Below, one piece after another: positions 24,830 through 32,644 of a stretch of DNA of 35,218 nt (the first letter of the stretch is position 1; the number at the start of each line of letters is the position of its first letter). The translations under genes were made by a program, and so were the position numbers. This DNA is from Deltaproteobacteria bacterium. Lineage in GTDB: Bacteria > Myxococcota_A > UBA796 > UBA2385. The notes beneath the pieces were generated by a model. The model made no database searches, was not told the origin of the DNA, and saw only the letters and a program-made list of their open reading frames with translations. The stretch is from the NCBI GenBank assembly GCA_018401435.1, contig JAGYJW010000060.1, positions 1 to 35,218 of the forward strand. Direction: 5' to 3'.

Positions 24830-26224
24830 TCAAGCGGCCTGGACCTGGGGCTCGGGCTGCACCTGGGCCTGAAGCACATCGTCGAGGGCGTGGCGGGCGA
24901 TCGCGCGCTCCAGGGCCTGGAAGCAGCGCAGATCGATGGAGACGTTGACGATGTCGTGCATGCACTCCAAGGCCTGCTGCACGGGCATGGCGGGCCGGTG
25001 AGACCGGGGCGAGGTCATGGCGTCAAAGACGTCGGCCACACCCAGGATGCGGGCGTCCAGACCGACCGGGTCCTTCCGAAGCGACCGGGAGCTGCCCTTG
25101 TCCGATCCGCTCTGGCTATGGGCCCCCGTGAGGCGGGCAAGGCGCGAAAAGGCCGGGATCTGGCTGAGGATCGCCTCGGCACGTCGGGCCTGGGCCTGGG
25201 CCTCCGCCCACTCGCGCTCGTCCAGCTTGCCGGGTTTGTCCAGGATCAAGGTGGAGACCCCCAGCTTGCCCAGATCGTGCAGCTGCGCGGCGCGCCGCAA
25301 CCAGAGCCGCCGGTGGGGGTCCAACCCGAGGTCTTCGGCCACGCTGTCGGCGATGCGGCTGACCCGCTCGCTATGACCACCCGAATAGCGGCTCTTGCTG
25401 TCGATGACCTCGCCGAAGGCGCGGGCGATGTCGTCGAGGTGCTCGTCGTCGGGCATGGGGTCGAGGCGCACAGGGGCGAGGGCCAGGACCTGCGCCCACA
25501 GGCTGGCCTCGGGCAGGGCGGCCCAGAGGGTGGGGTGCTCGGCCAGGGCGCAGAGCTTGTCCACCAAGGCCGGGTCGAACCAGCTCCCGCTGCGGCGGCG
25601 GGCCTCTTCCAGCGCTTCGGCCAGGCCCTGGCGGTGATGGAAGCGCTCCACCACCTGGCAGAGCAGGGCAATGCGAGAAAAGAGCGGGATGGCCTCGCCC
25701 GCAAGGCCCTGGGGCTGGCCCTGGCCATCCCAGTGCTCGTCCAGGCTTCGCACGCCCTCCTGGACCTCGCGGGGCAGGCGCAGGCGGGCGGCGATGGCGG
25801 CGCCGCGTTCGGACCGGGTGACAATCAGCTCGCGGGCGTCGTCTTCACCGCGAGACACCGCCCGCCACAGGGCGCGGAAGCGGTCGGGGAGGCTGGTCTG
25901 CAGGCGCACCAGCTTCAGGGCGAAGCGCACCGAAGACCCGACCCCGCCGGACTCCAGCAACTTCTGGGCCTGCTTGAAGCGGCGGTCGTCGGCCTTGTAG
26001 AGTTCGGCCACCTGCGCGGCATTGGCGCTGCCGCCGAGATCCTTGAGCAGCAGCACATAGTAGAGATCGTGGCGGTCCACCGCCGAGATGCCCATGGCCT
26101 CGGCCAGGTGCATGCCGATCCAACAAGTGCGCAGGCTGTGGCCGTCGGGTTGGCCCTCGGCCATGTCGAGGGCGATGCTGAGGGCGCTGATGAGCTCGGA
26201 AAGGCGGATCTTGGGGTCTTGCAT
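24830..26224 (-). CDS. HD-GYP family phosphohydrolase-like protein, tandem and degenerate
   Basis: ATG 26224 gives 464 residues; sequence further upstream is not protein-like. The first half looks like an HD-GYP domain with altered sites: GHSLRTCWIGMHLAEAMGI, LLLKDLGGSANAAQ (KD in place of HD) and EHWDGQGQPQGL (GQP in place of GYP). The second half has HSERVSRIA, a proper HDLGKLG motif and DARILGVADVFDAM, but the GYP element is replaced by a Ser-rich stretch (SQSGSDKGSSRS). HD-GYP proteins hydrolyse cyclic di-GMP; with HD and GYP split between halves, activity is doubtful and a binding or signalling role is possible. The C-terminus is Gln/Val-rich. No sensor domain is attached. Confidence 0.85.
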   Translation of the reverse strand: MQDPKIRLSELISALSIALDMAEGQPDGHSLRTCWIGMHLAEAMGISAVDRHDLYYVLLLKDLGGSANAAQVAELYKADDRRFKQAQKLLESGGVGSSVRFALKLVRLQTSLPDRFRALWRAVSRGEDDARELIVTRSERGAAIAARLRLPREVQEGVRSLDEHWDGQGQPQGLAGEAIPLFSRIALLCQVVERFHHRQGLAEALEEARRRSGSWFDPALVDKLCALAEHPTLWAALPEASLWAQVLALAPVRLDPMPDDEHLDDIARAFGEVIDSKSRYSGGHSERVSRIADSVAEDLGLDPHRRLWLRRAAQLHDLGKLGVSTLILDKPGKLDEREWAEAQAQARRAEAILSQIPAFSRLARLTGAHSQSGSDKGSSRSLRKDPVGLDARILGVADVFDAMTSPRSHRPAMPVQQALECMHDIVNVSIDLRCFQALERAIARHALDDVLQAQVQPEPQVQAA

Positions 26225-26324
26225 CGGGGACCTGGGCGGTCGGCACAGACGCATGCCCGATCCGCACCCAGTGCAACGGACGCGCGGAGCCGAAACCTGA
26301 GCCCCGCGCGACCGAACCGATCCG

Positions 26325-27599
26325 TCAATAGTCGGTGCGCACGTCCACGGTGTACTCGACCTCGCTGCTGGTGCAGCCGCCGTAGCCGGTGACCACCAGC
26401 TCGTAGGTGCCATCGTCGGGAGCCCGGAAGCGGGAGCTGGGGCAGCGCGTTCCGTAGGGCCCATCAAAGCTGCAACGGAAGTTGTCCGAGGCGTAGCTCT
26501 CGACGCAGCTGTCGGGGCCATTCACCCAAAATGTAGGGTAGAAGCTGGTTTCGTCGGCGATGGTATCCACCGTCACATAGATCTGCTGGCCAGAGAGGGC
26601 CTCGAAATTCCAGACATCCACCCGGGCGCCGGTGCCGTCATCGGGGTCGGTGTCGGGCGGCGGGCTCATGCCACCGGCGGACCCATCGGCCGACACCGGG
26701 TAGTCATAGCCCCCGTAATAGTAGTAGCCATAGGTGCAGGGCAGGGTCTCGACGTTGTCATTGTCCTGGAGATAGCTTCGGTTTGCCGTGCTCCAGGGAT
26801 CGCCGGTGCACCACATGGCCTCGTAGACGGCCTCGGTCAGCGTGGTGGTGAAGTAGCGGTTCCAGGCCACCGCATCGCCACTCCAGATGAAGGAGGAGTT
26901 GCTGTCGTCACGGTGGGCGACGATCTCGGTGCTGCCGGTGTAGTAGCTATAGGCCGGGCCGTAGCCAAAGACCTCGTAGTAGGTGGCGCCCGCCATGGTC
27001 GCAGCGGCCGCTGCCTCGTCCACCCCGTAGTAGTAGTCGTCGTAATAGTAGTAATAGTAGGTGCGTTCCCAGCTGTCCCAGTACATCAGCCGGGTGTCGT
27101 TGCCCCAGGACGAATCCCGCCACAGCCGCGGCAGCACATAGGTGTAGTCGTCGCCGCAGTCCGTGATCTCGCCGTCAGGCGCCACCCGCCCCGAGACATC
27201 AAAGGCGAAGTCGCAGTCGTTGCAGTCGCCGGTATAGGCCGCGCCTTCGAAATTGACGTTGCCGTCGCAGACCACGCCGTCATCATCGGAGATCAGGTAG
27301 GCCGAGCTGCCTTCGATGCGGTCGCCGGTGATCAGCGCGTCACCGGCCAGCTCGACCGTGAGGTCCCGCACCCGGTAGGACCAGCCGTCGTCCACCCGCA
27401 AGGTGATGGGCACATCGGCCAGGTCCACATCGGTGTCGGTGTCCGTATCTGTGTCCGTGTCCGTGTCCGTATCCGTATCGGTGTCGGCGTCGGTGTCGGT
27501 GTCGGCGTCCGCGCCGGTGTCTGCGGCCTTGTCCTTGCCCACGTTGATGCAGGCAGACAGGCTCAGCAGGCCGAGCGCGAAGATGGCAGTTCGGGTCAT
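26325..27599 (-). CDS. Tyr-rich, Asp-Thr-stalk lipoprotein with PPC-like C-terminus (copy A)
   Basis: ATG 27599 with GGAGG five bases upstream; 424 residues. The signal MTRTAIFALGLLSLSAC gives lipidated Cys17, followed by a DTD stalk. A domain with C-x2-C (GDCNDCDFAFDV) follows, then a striking Tyr run (TYYYYYYDDYYYG) and more Tyr-rich sequence. The last 105 residues (VDVWNFEALSGQQIYVTVDT ... DDGTYELVV ... YTVDVRTDY) resemble a pre-peptidase C-terminal (PPC) beta-sandwich. It aligns along its whole length with the next gene. It is probably exposed on the outer membrane; function is unknown. Tyr density could favour adhesion or cross-linking, but nothing proves this. Confidence 0.88.
   Translation of the reverse strand: MTRTAIFALGLLSLSACINVGKDKAADTGADADTDTDADTDTDTDTDTDTDTDTDTDVDLADVPITLRVDDGWSYRVRDLTVELAGDALITGDRIEGSSAYLISDDDGVVCDGNVNFEGAAYTGDCNDCDFAFDVSGRVAPDGEITDCGDDYTYVLPRLWRDSSWGNDTRLMYWDSWERTYYYYYYDDYYYGVDEAAAAATMAGATYYEVFGYGPAYSYYTGSTEIVAHRDDSNSSFIWSGDAVAWNRYFTTTLTEAVYEAMWCTGDPWSTANRSYLQDNDNVETLPCTYGYYYYGGYDYPVSADGSAGGMSPPPDTDPDDGTGARVDVWNFEALSGQQIYVTVDTIADETSFYPTFWVNGPDSCVESYASDNFRCSFDGPYGTRCPSSRFRAPDDGTYELVVTGYGGCTSSEVEYTVDVRTDY
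27423..27509 (-). repeat. Asp-Thr stalk repeat of lipoprotein copy A
   Basis: Encodes Asp-Thr/Asp-Ala alternation. Codons are mixed (GAC with GAT, ACC with ACA and ACG), so the repeat is kept at the protein level rather than by recent DNA slippage, in contrast to 1077-1124. Confidence 0.85.
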
Positions 27600-27693
27600 G
27601 GGGGCCTCCGTCCGTGGCCCCAAGGTACTCCACCCTGCAGCCACCTGCATCCGCCTTCAGCGGCCTCGGGGGCGCTTCATCGGCCGCCCGCGC

Positions 27694-28962
27694 TCAGGGG
27701 TCGGTGCGCACATCCACCGCATAGGCCGCCTCGTCCGACGCGCAGGAGCCAAGGGCCCGCACCGCCACGAAGTAGGTGCCCGAGTCCGGCGCGGTGAAGC
27801 GCAAGGAGGGGCACTCGAAGCTGGGCGGCGGGAAGGTGCAGTTGAACTCGTCGTCGGCCGAAATCAGTACGCAGGTCTCAGGGCCTGTCACCGAAACTGC
27901 AGGATCGAAGGTGGTATCGTCGGCGAGCGTATCCACCGACAGGTAGATCTCCTGGCCGGCCTCCGCCTCAAAGCTCCAGATGTCCATGAGCGGCCCGAAG
28001 CGCTCGTCCGGTTCAGGGGGAGGCGAGCTGCCGCCGCCATCCGGGGGCACGTCGATCCCGCCGGTGTCGCCGCCATAATAGCCGTAGCTGTCGCAGGGCA
28101 GGGTGGAGCGGTCGTCCTGGTCTTCGAGGTAGCTGCGGGTCACATAGTCGTAGCCGTAGCTGCCGCACCAATCTCCGAGCCCATAGGCGTAGTCCACCAC
28201 CGACAGGCTGCGGAAGGCGCTCCAGGAGAGCGCGTCCCCGGACCAGACGAAGGCGGAGTCTTCGGCGTCGCGATGGGAGACGACCTCGTAGCCGCCATAG
28301 CCGCCATCCCAGGTGTTGGAATAGGCGAAGAGCTCGTAGTAGACCTCGCCATAGGCAGAGGCGGCCACGGCGGCCGACGCCCCGTCCCGGCCGTAATCAT
28401 AGTCATAGTAGTAGTAGTACTCGCGCTCGTAGCGGTCGAAGTAGAGCAGGCGCACGTCTTCGCCCATGCTCGCGTTGCGCCAGAGCATCGGCATGCTCCA
28501 GAAGTAGGCGCTGCCCTCGGCGCAGTCCTCGAGCCCCGCGTCCACCACGACCTCGGCGCGGACGTCAAAGGCGAAGGCGCAGTCGGAGCAGTCGCCGGTA
28601 TAGGCGTTTCCGGCATATTCGGTCTGCCCATCGCACAGGGGCCCGCTCTCGTCCGTGATCAGGTAGCTGCTGCCGCCGCTGATGCTGTCGCCGCTGATGG
28701 TGGCGTCCCCCGCGATCTCCAGCAGGGCCGAGATCTCGCGCGCCACCGACACGTCGTCGGCCACCAGGGTCAGCGGCACGTCCACCAGGTTGAGATCGGC
28801 GTCGGTGTCGGTGTCGCTATCCGTGTCGGTGTCGCTATCCGTGTCGGTGTCGGTGTCCGCGTCGCTGTCGGTGTCCGCGTCGCCGCCGTCGCCACCGCCC
28901 GAAGACTTGTCGGTGCAGCCAAAGGCCAGCAGGCTGATGAGCAGGGGCAAGGTCAGGCGCAT
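27694..28962 (-). CDS. Tyr-rich, Asp-Thr-stalk lipoprotein with PPC-like C-terminus (copy B)
   Basis: ATG 28962 with AGGAG five bases upstream; 422 residues. The signal MRLTLPLLISLLAFGC gives Cys16, then a DTD/DSD stalk. The body matches copy A segment by segment: YLITDESGPLCDG against YLISDDDGVVCDG, YTGDCSDCAFAFDV against YTGDCNDCDFAFDV, SAFVWSGDALSW against SSFIWSGDAVAW, and a PPC-like end DIWSFEAEAGQEIYLSVDT with the same terminal VDVRTD. The Tyr run is EYYYYYDYDYG. The leaders are also alike (ACGGACGGAGG and CCCCCATG). This is a diverged tandem duplication: the pair has drifted at many residues but kept Cys and Trp positions, which suggests function in both. Confidence 0.88.
   Translation of the reverse strand: MRLTLPLLISLLAFGCTDKSSGGGDGGDADTDSDADTDTDTDSDTDTDSDTDTDADLNLVDVPLTLVADDVSVAREISALLEIAGDATISGDSISGGSSYLITDESGPLCDGQTEYAGNAYTGDCSDCAFAFDVRAEVVVDAGLEDCAEGSAYFWSMPMLWRNASMGEDVRLLYFDRYEREYYYYYDYDYGRDGASAAVAASAYGEVYYELFAYSNTWDGGYGGYEVVSHRDAEDSAFVWSGDALSWSAFRSLSVVDYAYGLGDWCGSYGYDYVTRSYLEDQDDRSTLPCDSYGYYGGDTGGIDVPPDGGGSSPPPEPDERFGPLMDIWSFEAEAGQEIYLSVDTLADDTTFDPAVSVTGPETCVLISADDEFNCTFPPPSFECPSLRFTAPDSGTYFVAVRALGSCASDEAAYAVDVRTDP
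28795..28881 (-). repeat. Asp-Thr/Asp-Ser stalk repeat with 18-bp tandem units
   Basis: Within the stalk of copy B, an 18-bp unit (GTGTCGGTGTCGCTATCC on the plus strand) occurs exactly twice, 28805-28822 and 28823-28840, followed by a third unit with two differences. It encodes the six-residue period DTDTDS or a permutation of it. Confidence 0.8.
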
Positions 28963-28986
28963 GGGGGCTCCTCCGTCCGTTCTCCC

Positions 28987-28992
28987 ATCCTA
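28987..28992 (-). promoter_or_regulatory. Possible -10 element of lipoprotein copy B
   Basis: TAGGAT on the minus strand, 24 bases before ATG 28962, in the context GAGTAGGATGGG. Copy A has GAGTACCTTGGG at the matching place (TACCTT, plus coordinates 27622-27627). Conservation around it in both leaders suggests a shared promoter element; no -35 is recognisable. Confidence 0.3.
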
Positions 28993-29027
28993 CTCGCCGC
29001 GAAGCGATCCGGCGGGCAAAGGCGCAC

Positions 29028-29681
29028 TCAGGGCTTGGGAATGCGCAGCCTCTCGCTGATCATCAGGCTGCCGCTGAGAAAATAGAGCAGCACCAACGGG
29101 TGGAACATGCCGGGCCCGATGCGAACGGCCCCGCCCCACAGGTCGTCGGCGATGGCGCCCTGCTGCCAGGCAAAGAAGAGCACCAGCACCACCGCGAGGC
29201 TGGTGGGGATGGGCGTGCCTTCGAAGTAGCGCACCTTGCCGGTGCCGGCGTCGGTCAACGACGAAATCGAGACGTTGAACCTGGCCAACCGGCCGATTCC
29301 ACAACAGACGAAGTAGACCAGCACCAGGGCGTCCCACATGCCGCGCAAGCCCAGGGTGAAGGCAAGGACCGCGGGGGCCACGCCGAAGCTGACGATGTCG
29401 GCGAGTGAGTCGAGGTCGGCGCCATAAGGCGAAGACCGCTGGCGCCACCGCGCCACGAAACCGTCGGCTGCGTCGAGGATGAAGGCCAGGGGCAGCATCG
29501 CAAAGGCCGCCGCGATGTAGCGGCCGTCAAAGCCCTTCTCGATATAGGCCAGGCAGCAGAAGACGCTGATGGTGCCCGCGGCCGCGTTGCCAAGGGTGAT
29601 GAAGTCCGCGAGCGCGAAGCTGCGAATCAGGTTGAAGCGGCGCGGCAGGGGCGGGCGGTCGGCGCGATTGGCTCGTGACAC
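29028..29681 (-). CDS. pssA: CDP-diacylglycerol-serine O-phosphatidyltransferase
   Basis: GTG 29681 gives 217 residues, with GAGG seven bases upstream. The CDP-alcohol phosphatidyltransferase signature is complete: DGFVARWRQRSSPYGADLDS followed by LAD, that is DG-x2-AR-x8-G-x3-D-x3-D. Five to seven membrane helices follow the pattern of type II PssA (FALADFITLGNAAAG start; GKVRYFEGTPIPTS). It makes phosphatidylserine from CDP-diacylglycerol and serine in the inner membrane, the precursor of phosphatidylethanolamine. Phosphatidylserine decarboxylase is not next to it. It is divergent from gpsA, which makes the glycerol phosphate backbone, so two phospholipid steps share one intergenic region. 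Confidence 0.93.
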   Translation of the reverse strand: MSRANRADRPPLPRRFNLIRSFALADFITLGNAAAGTISVFCCLAYIEKGFDGRYIAAAFAMLPLAFILDAADGFVARWRQRSSPYGADLDSLADIVSFGVAPAVLAFTLGLRGMWDALVLVYFVCCGIGRLARFNVSISSLTDAGTGKVRYFEGTPIPTSLAVVLVLFFAWQQGAIADDLWGGAVRIGPGMFHPLVLLYFLSGSLMISERLRIPKP

Positions 29682-29771
29682 CAGGAGGCCTCGGTGGGTA
29701 TGCGCCCGCCGACACAGCGAGGGCGCTCCCTGGATATCAAGGGAGAGCAGTCCACGACGAGGAGGATGGCA

Positions 29772-30773
29772 ATGCGCATCGCGGTTTTGGGGGCAGGGTC
29801 CTGGGGGACCGCCCTGGCCATCCAGCTGGCCCGGTCCGGCGATCAAGTCATGCTGTGGCATCACGACGAGGCGCGGGCCGCGCGTATCCAGCAGGTGCGC
29901 GAAAATGAACGCTATGTGCCGGGGGTCCATCTCCCCGACAACCTGACGATCACCGCAGATCTGGGGGCGGCGCTGGCCGGGGCAGAGCTGGTCGTGGACG
30001 TGGTGCCCAGCCAGGTGGTGCGCGAGGTCACCACCCGCGCCCTGCCCCACCTCGGCGCAGACGCCATCGTCTGCTGCGCCTCCAAGGGCATCGAGCAGGG
30101 CAGCTTGATGACGATGGAGGAGGTGCTCGCCGAGGTCCTGCCCCCAGCGATGGCAGACCAGGTCTGCTTTCTTGCTGGACCCAGCTTTGCCAAGGAGGTC
30201 GCAAGGGGCCTGCCGGCGGCCGTGGTGGTGGCCAGCCGCTCCGAAGCCGCCGCCAAGACCATGGCCGGGGCCTTGCACGGCGGAGCGCTGCGGGTCTACC
30301 ACACCGACGACATCGTGGGCGCCGAGCTGGGGGGCGCCCTCAAGAACATCATCGCCATCGCCTGCGGCGTGGCCGACGGGGTGGGCCTGGGCCTGAACGC
30401 CCGCGCGGCGCTGATCACCCGGGGGCTCGCGGAGATCACGCGCCTCGCGGTGGCCCAGGGCGGCAACCCGCTCACCCTCGCGGGCCTCGCCGGCATGGGG
30501 GACCTCGTGCTCACCGCTACCGGCGATCTCTCCCGCAACCGGCGCGTGGGCCTCGCCCTGGGCCAGGGGAGAACCCTCGCCGACATCCTGGACGAGCTGG
30601 GCGAGGTGGCCGAGGGGGTCATCACCACCGACACCGCGCGGCAGCTCGCGCTCCGGGTTGGCGTCGAGATGCCCATCACCGAACAGATCTACGCGATGCT
30701 CTACGAAGACAAGCCCGTACAGCTTGCTTTGAAGGATCTGATGGGACGTGAGCGCAAGGCCGAGCGGTCCTGA
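29772..30773 (+). CDS. gpsA: Glycerol-3-phosphate dehydrogenase [NAD(P)+]
   Basis: ATG 29772 is preferred because GGAGG (29761-29765) lies six bases upstream; it abuts the other ATG at 29766. The protein has 333 residues, normal for GpsA. Key sites are VLGAGSWGTALA (6-15, NAD(P) binding), NERYVPGVHLP, CCASKGIEQG with Lys105, FLAGPSFAKEVARGLP, and GGALKNIIAIACG with the catalytic Lys191, followed by NARAALITRG and GMGDLVLTATGDLSRNR. It reduces dihydroxyacetone phosphate to sn-glycerol 3-phosphate in the cytoplasm for phospholipid synthesis. It is followed after 59 bases by the aldolase gene, with its own possible -10 (TACCTT, 30789-30794). Confidence 0.96.
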   Translation: MRIAVLGAGSWGTALAIQLARSGDQVMLWHHDEARAARIQQVRENERYVPGVHLPDNLTITADLGAALAGAELVVDVVPSQVVREVTTRALPHLGADAIVCCASKGIEQGSLMTMEEVLAEVLPPAMADQVCFLAGPSFAKEVARGLPAAVVVASRSEAAAKTMAGALHGGALRVYHTDDIVGAELGGALKNIIAIACGVADGVGLGLNARAALITRGLAEITRLAVAQGGNPLTLAGLAGMGDLVLTATGDLSRNRRVGLALGQGRTLADILDELGEVAEGVITTDTARQLALRVGVEMPITEQIYAMLYEDKPVQLALKDLMGRERKAERS

Positions 30774-30832
30774 GCGGCGCGCCCGCGCTACCTTCTCGGC
30801 CCCATCCGGCCGAATGAACAGGGAGGCCCGCG

Positions 30833-31786
30833 ATGCACGAGCGCCAGCTTCGCGAGCAGATGATCCGATTCGCCCACCTCTGCTACGAGCGCCGCCTGCT
30901 CGTGGCCATGGACGGCAACCTGTCCTGCCTGCTGCCCAGCGGCGATGTGCTCTGCACCAAGGCCGGCTGCCACAAGGGCTTCCTGACCGAAGACGACCTG
31001 CTGGTGGTCGATCGCAGCGGGCGCAAGCTGCGGGGCAACGGCCAGCCCACCTCCGAGCTGCTGATGCACCTGGCCTGCTATGACGAGCGGCCGGATATTG
31101 GCGCGGTGGTGCACGCCCACCCCCCCATCTCGGTGGCCTTCACCATTGCCAACGTGAGCATGGCGCGCTGCGTCTTGCCCGAGGTGGTGCTCACCCTCGG
31201 CGTGGTGCCCACCGTGGACTACGCCACCACGGGCACCCAGACCCTGGCCGACCGCATCCGCCCCTTCGTGCGGCAGCACGACGCCATCTTGATGGACCGG
31301 CACGGGGCCGTCTGCCTGGGCAAGGACCTGCTCACCGCCTTCTGCAACCTCGAGACGATGGAGCACACGGCGCTGATCACCAAGACCGCCCGGGATCTGG
31401 GCGGGGTGAAGGAGCTTCCGCCGGCAGAGGCCGTGAAGCTGCGCGCCCTGGGCCTCAAGCGCTATGGCGGTCCGCCGGATGCGGTGGCGCGGGCAGACGC
31501 CCCCACCGCCGACCTGCCCTCGGCCTGTACCGGCTGCTCGGGGTGCGCCAACCCCGACCCCAGCGGCGTCGGCCCCAGCGCCAACCTGCGCATGGCCCGG
31601 GTAGTGACCCAGGCCCTGCACAGCCTTCAGGATGCGGTCGCCGCCGGACCGATCGCCTCCCGGCCGGCCGCTGCCCCCCCCGCGCGCTCGGGCGCAGCTG
31701 CGCTGCCACCGGCGTCCGCCATCGAAGATGCCCTGGTGGACGAGGTGCTGCGGGCGATCAGCGCGCAGGGCGGTCCTGGCCACTGA
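30833..31786 (+). CDS. Class II aldolase (fuculose-phosphate aldolase-like) with extra C-terminal tail
   Basis: GGAGG is six bases before the ATG; 317 residues. Residues 1-210 are a class II aldolase/adducin domain: MDGNLSCLL (26-34), PTSELLMH with acid/base Glu75, HAHPP with metal ligands His94 and His96, and METMEH-like LETMEHTA with ligand His178. Such enzymes cleave sugar phosphates like L-fuculose 1-phosphate to DHAP and lactaldehyde. Family members usually end near here. This one adds about 100 residues: CTGCSGC (232-238), a helix (NLRMARVVTQALHSLQDAV), a Pro/Ala linker and a last amphipathic helix (IEDALVDEVLRAIS, 297-310). A linker plus terminal amphipathic helix is the form of microcompartment encapsulation peptides; no shell gene is in the window. 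Confidence 0.9.
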   Translation: MHERQLREQMIRFAHLCYERRLLVAMDGNLSCLLPSGDVLCTKAGCHKGFLTEDDLLVVDRSGRKLRGNGQPTSELLMHLACYDERPDIGAVVHAHPPISVAFTIANVSMARCVLPEVVLTLGVVPTVDYATTGTQTLADRIRPFVRQHDAILMDRHGAVCLGKDLLTAFCNLETMEHTALITKTARDLGGVKELPPAEAVKLRALGLKRYGGPPDAVARADAPTADLPSACTGCSGCANPDPSGVGPSANLRMARVVTQALHSLQDAVAAGPIASRPAAAPPARSGAAALPPASAIEDALVDEVLRAISAQGGPGH

Positions 31787-32588
31787 CCCAGCGCGACCAG
31801 GCCACCGGAGGTCCCGCGTGGGGATCCTCCCCGTCGGGAATCCCCAGCCGGCGCCGCAAGGCCGCGCGGCCCCCAAGCCGGTCGGAGTGGTAGGCCAAGG
31901 CGTCGGCGGGGTAGCGCGCGGACGCGCCCGCCGGACAGGCCTCGCGGCTATGACAGGTGCGGGCGCAGCGGTCGGACTCGGCATGAAAGGTCGCGCAGCG
32001 CCCCACCGACCACTGGCCGTCGACAAAGGCCTGGCCGGGACAAGCAGCGAGGCAGGGCGCAGGGCAGCCGGTACAGGCCAGGGTCACAACCGCCGGTGAG
32101 GCAGGCCCCAGGGCCTCGCCCACAAAGCAGGCGGCCCGCAGCCCCAACCAGGGACCATGCTCGGGGTGCATCAGCAGGCCCAGGCGGCCGCGCTGGCCCA
32201 GCCCGGCCGTCGCCGCCAGCAGACGAAAATCGAGGAATATCGACGATGTTGGGCTGGCAAAGACCCAGCGGCGAGACAGGGCGCCCAGGGCCGGATCCGC
32301 AGCGTGCACCGTCGCCGCGACAAAGGCGTCAAGGGGGTGCGGGCCCGCGAGCAGCCGCGAAGGGTCGGCGTCGAGCCAGGCCAGGAAGGCCCGCCACAGA
32401 TCACCCCCACCGCTGCCCACCACAAGCAGCTGCGCGGCACCTGGAAAGAGCGCGTGGGAGCGCTGTTCTGCCGGTGCGACGGCATCCCAGGCAGCTGCGT
32501 CGCACAAGCCGGCCGCGTTGAGCCCCTGCCCAGAGAGGGCGGCGAGCAGGGCGACAAGGCGTGGATCGGTCGACAGGGTCGCTCCCAA
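31758..32588 (-). CDS. QueG-like Cys-rich iron-sulfur protein
   Basis: TTG 32588 is chosen because GAGG lies six bases upstream; an in-frame TTG at 32621 has no such site. This gives 276 residues. Middle segment LAATAGLGQRGRLGLLMHPEHGPWLGLRAA resembles epoxyqueuosine reductase QueG and reductive dehalogenase relatives, where G-x-G-x-x-G-x-x-G-L-L precedes the iron-sulfur region. Then CTGCPAPCLAACP offers a ferredoxin-like CxxCxxxCxxxCP set and CARTCHSREACP a second group. Spacing departs from the standard CxxCxxCxxxCP. The QueG cobalamin-binding N-domain is not clearly present. It may be an orphan electron-transfer relative. Its 3' end overlaps the aldolase 3' end by 29 bases, tail to tail. 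Confidence 0.7.
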   Translation of the reverse strand: MGATLSTDPRLVALLAALSGQGLNAAGLCDAAAWDAVAPAEQRSHALFPGAAQLLVVGSGGGDLWRAFLAWLDADPSRLLAGPHPLDAFVAATVHAADPALGALSRRWVFASPTSSIFLDFRLLAATAGLGQRGRLGLLMHPEHGPWLGLRAACFVGEALGPASPAVVTLACTGCPAPCLAACPGQAFVDGQWSVGRCATFHAESDRCARTCHSREACPAGASARYPADALAYHSDRLGGRAALRRRLGIPDGEDPHAGPPVAWSRWVSGQDRPAR

Positions 32589-32644
32589 GACATCCCTCTG
32601 CAGAGAGCAGCGGAGGCGCAAAGGAACCGGTTAGCCCCCGGCCG

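Noticed and set aside
27000..27070. Simple-sequence DNA repeat of TAG/TAA triplets on the plus strand
   Set aside because: It is the complement of a Tyr/Asp codon run in lipoprotein copy A, with mixed codons and in the correct frame, so it is protein-coding rather than a microsatellite.
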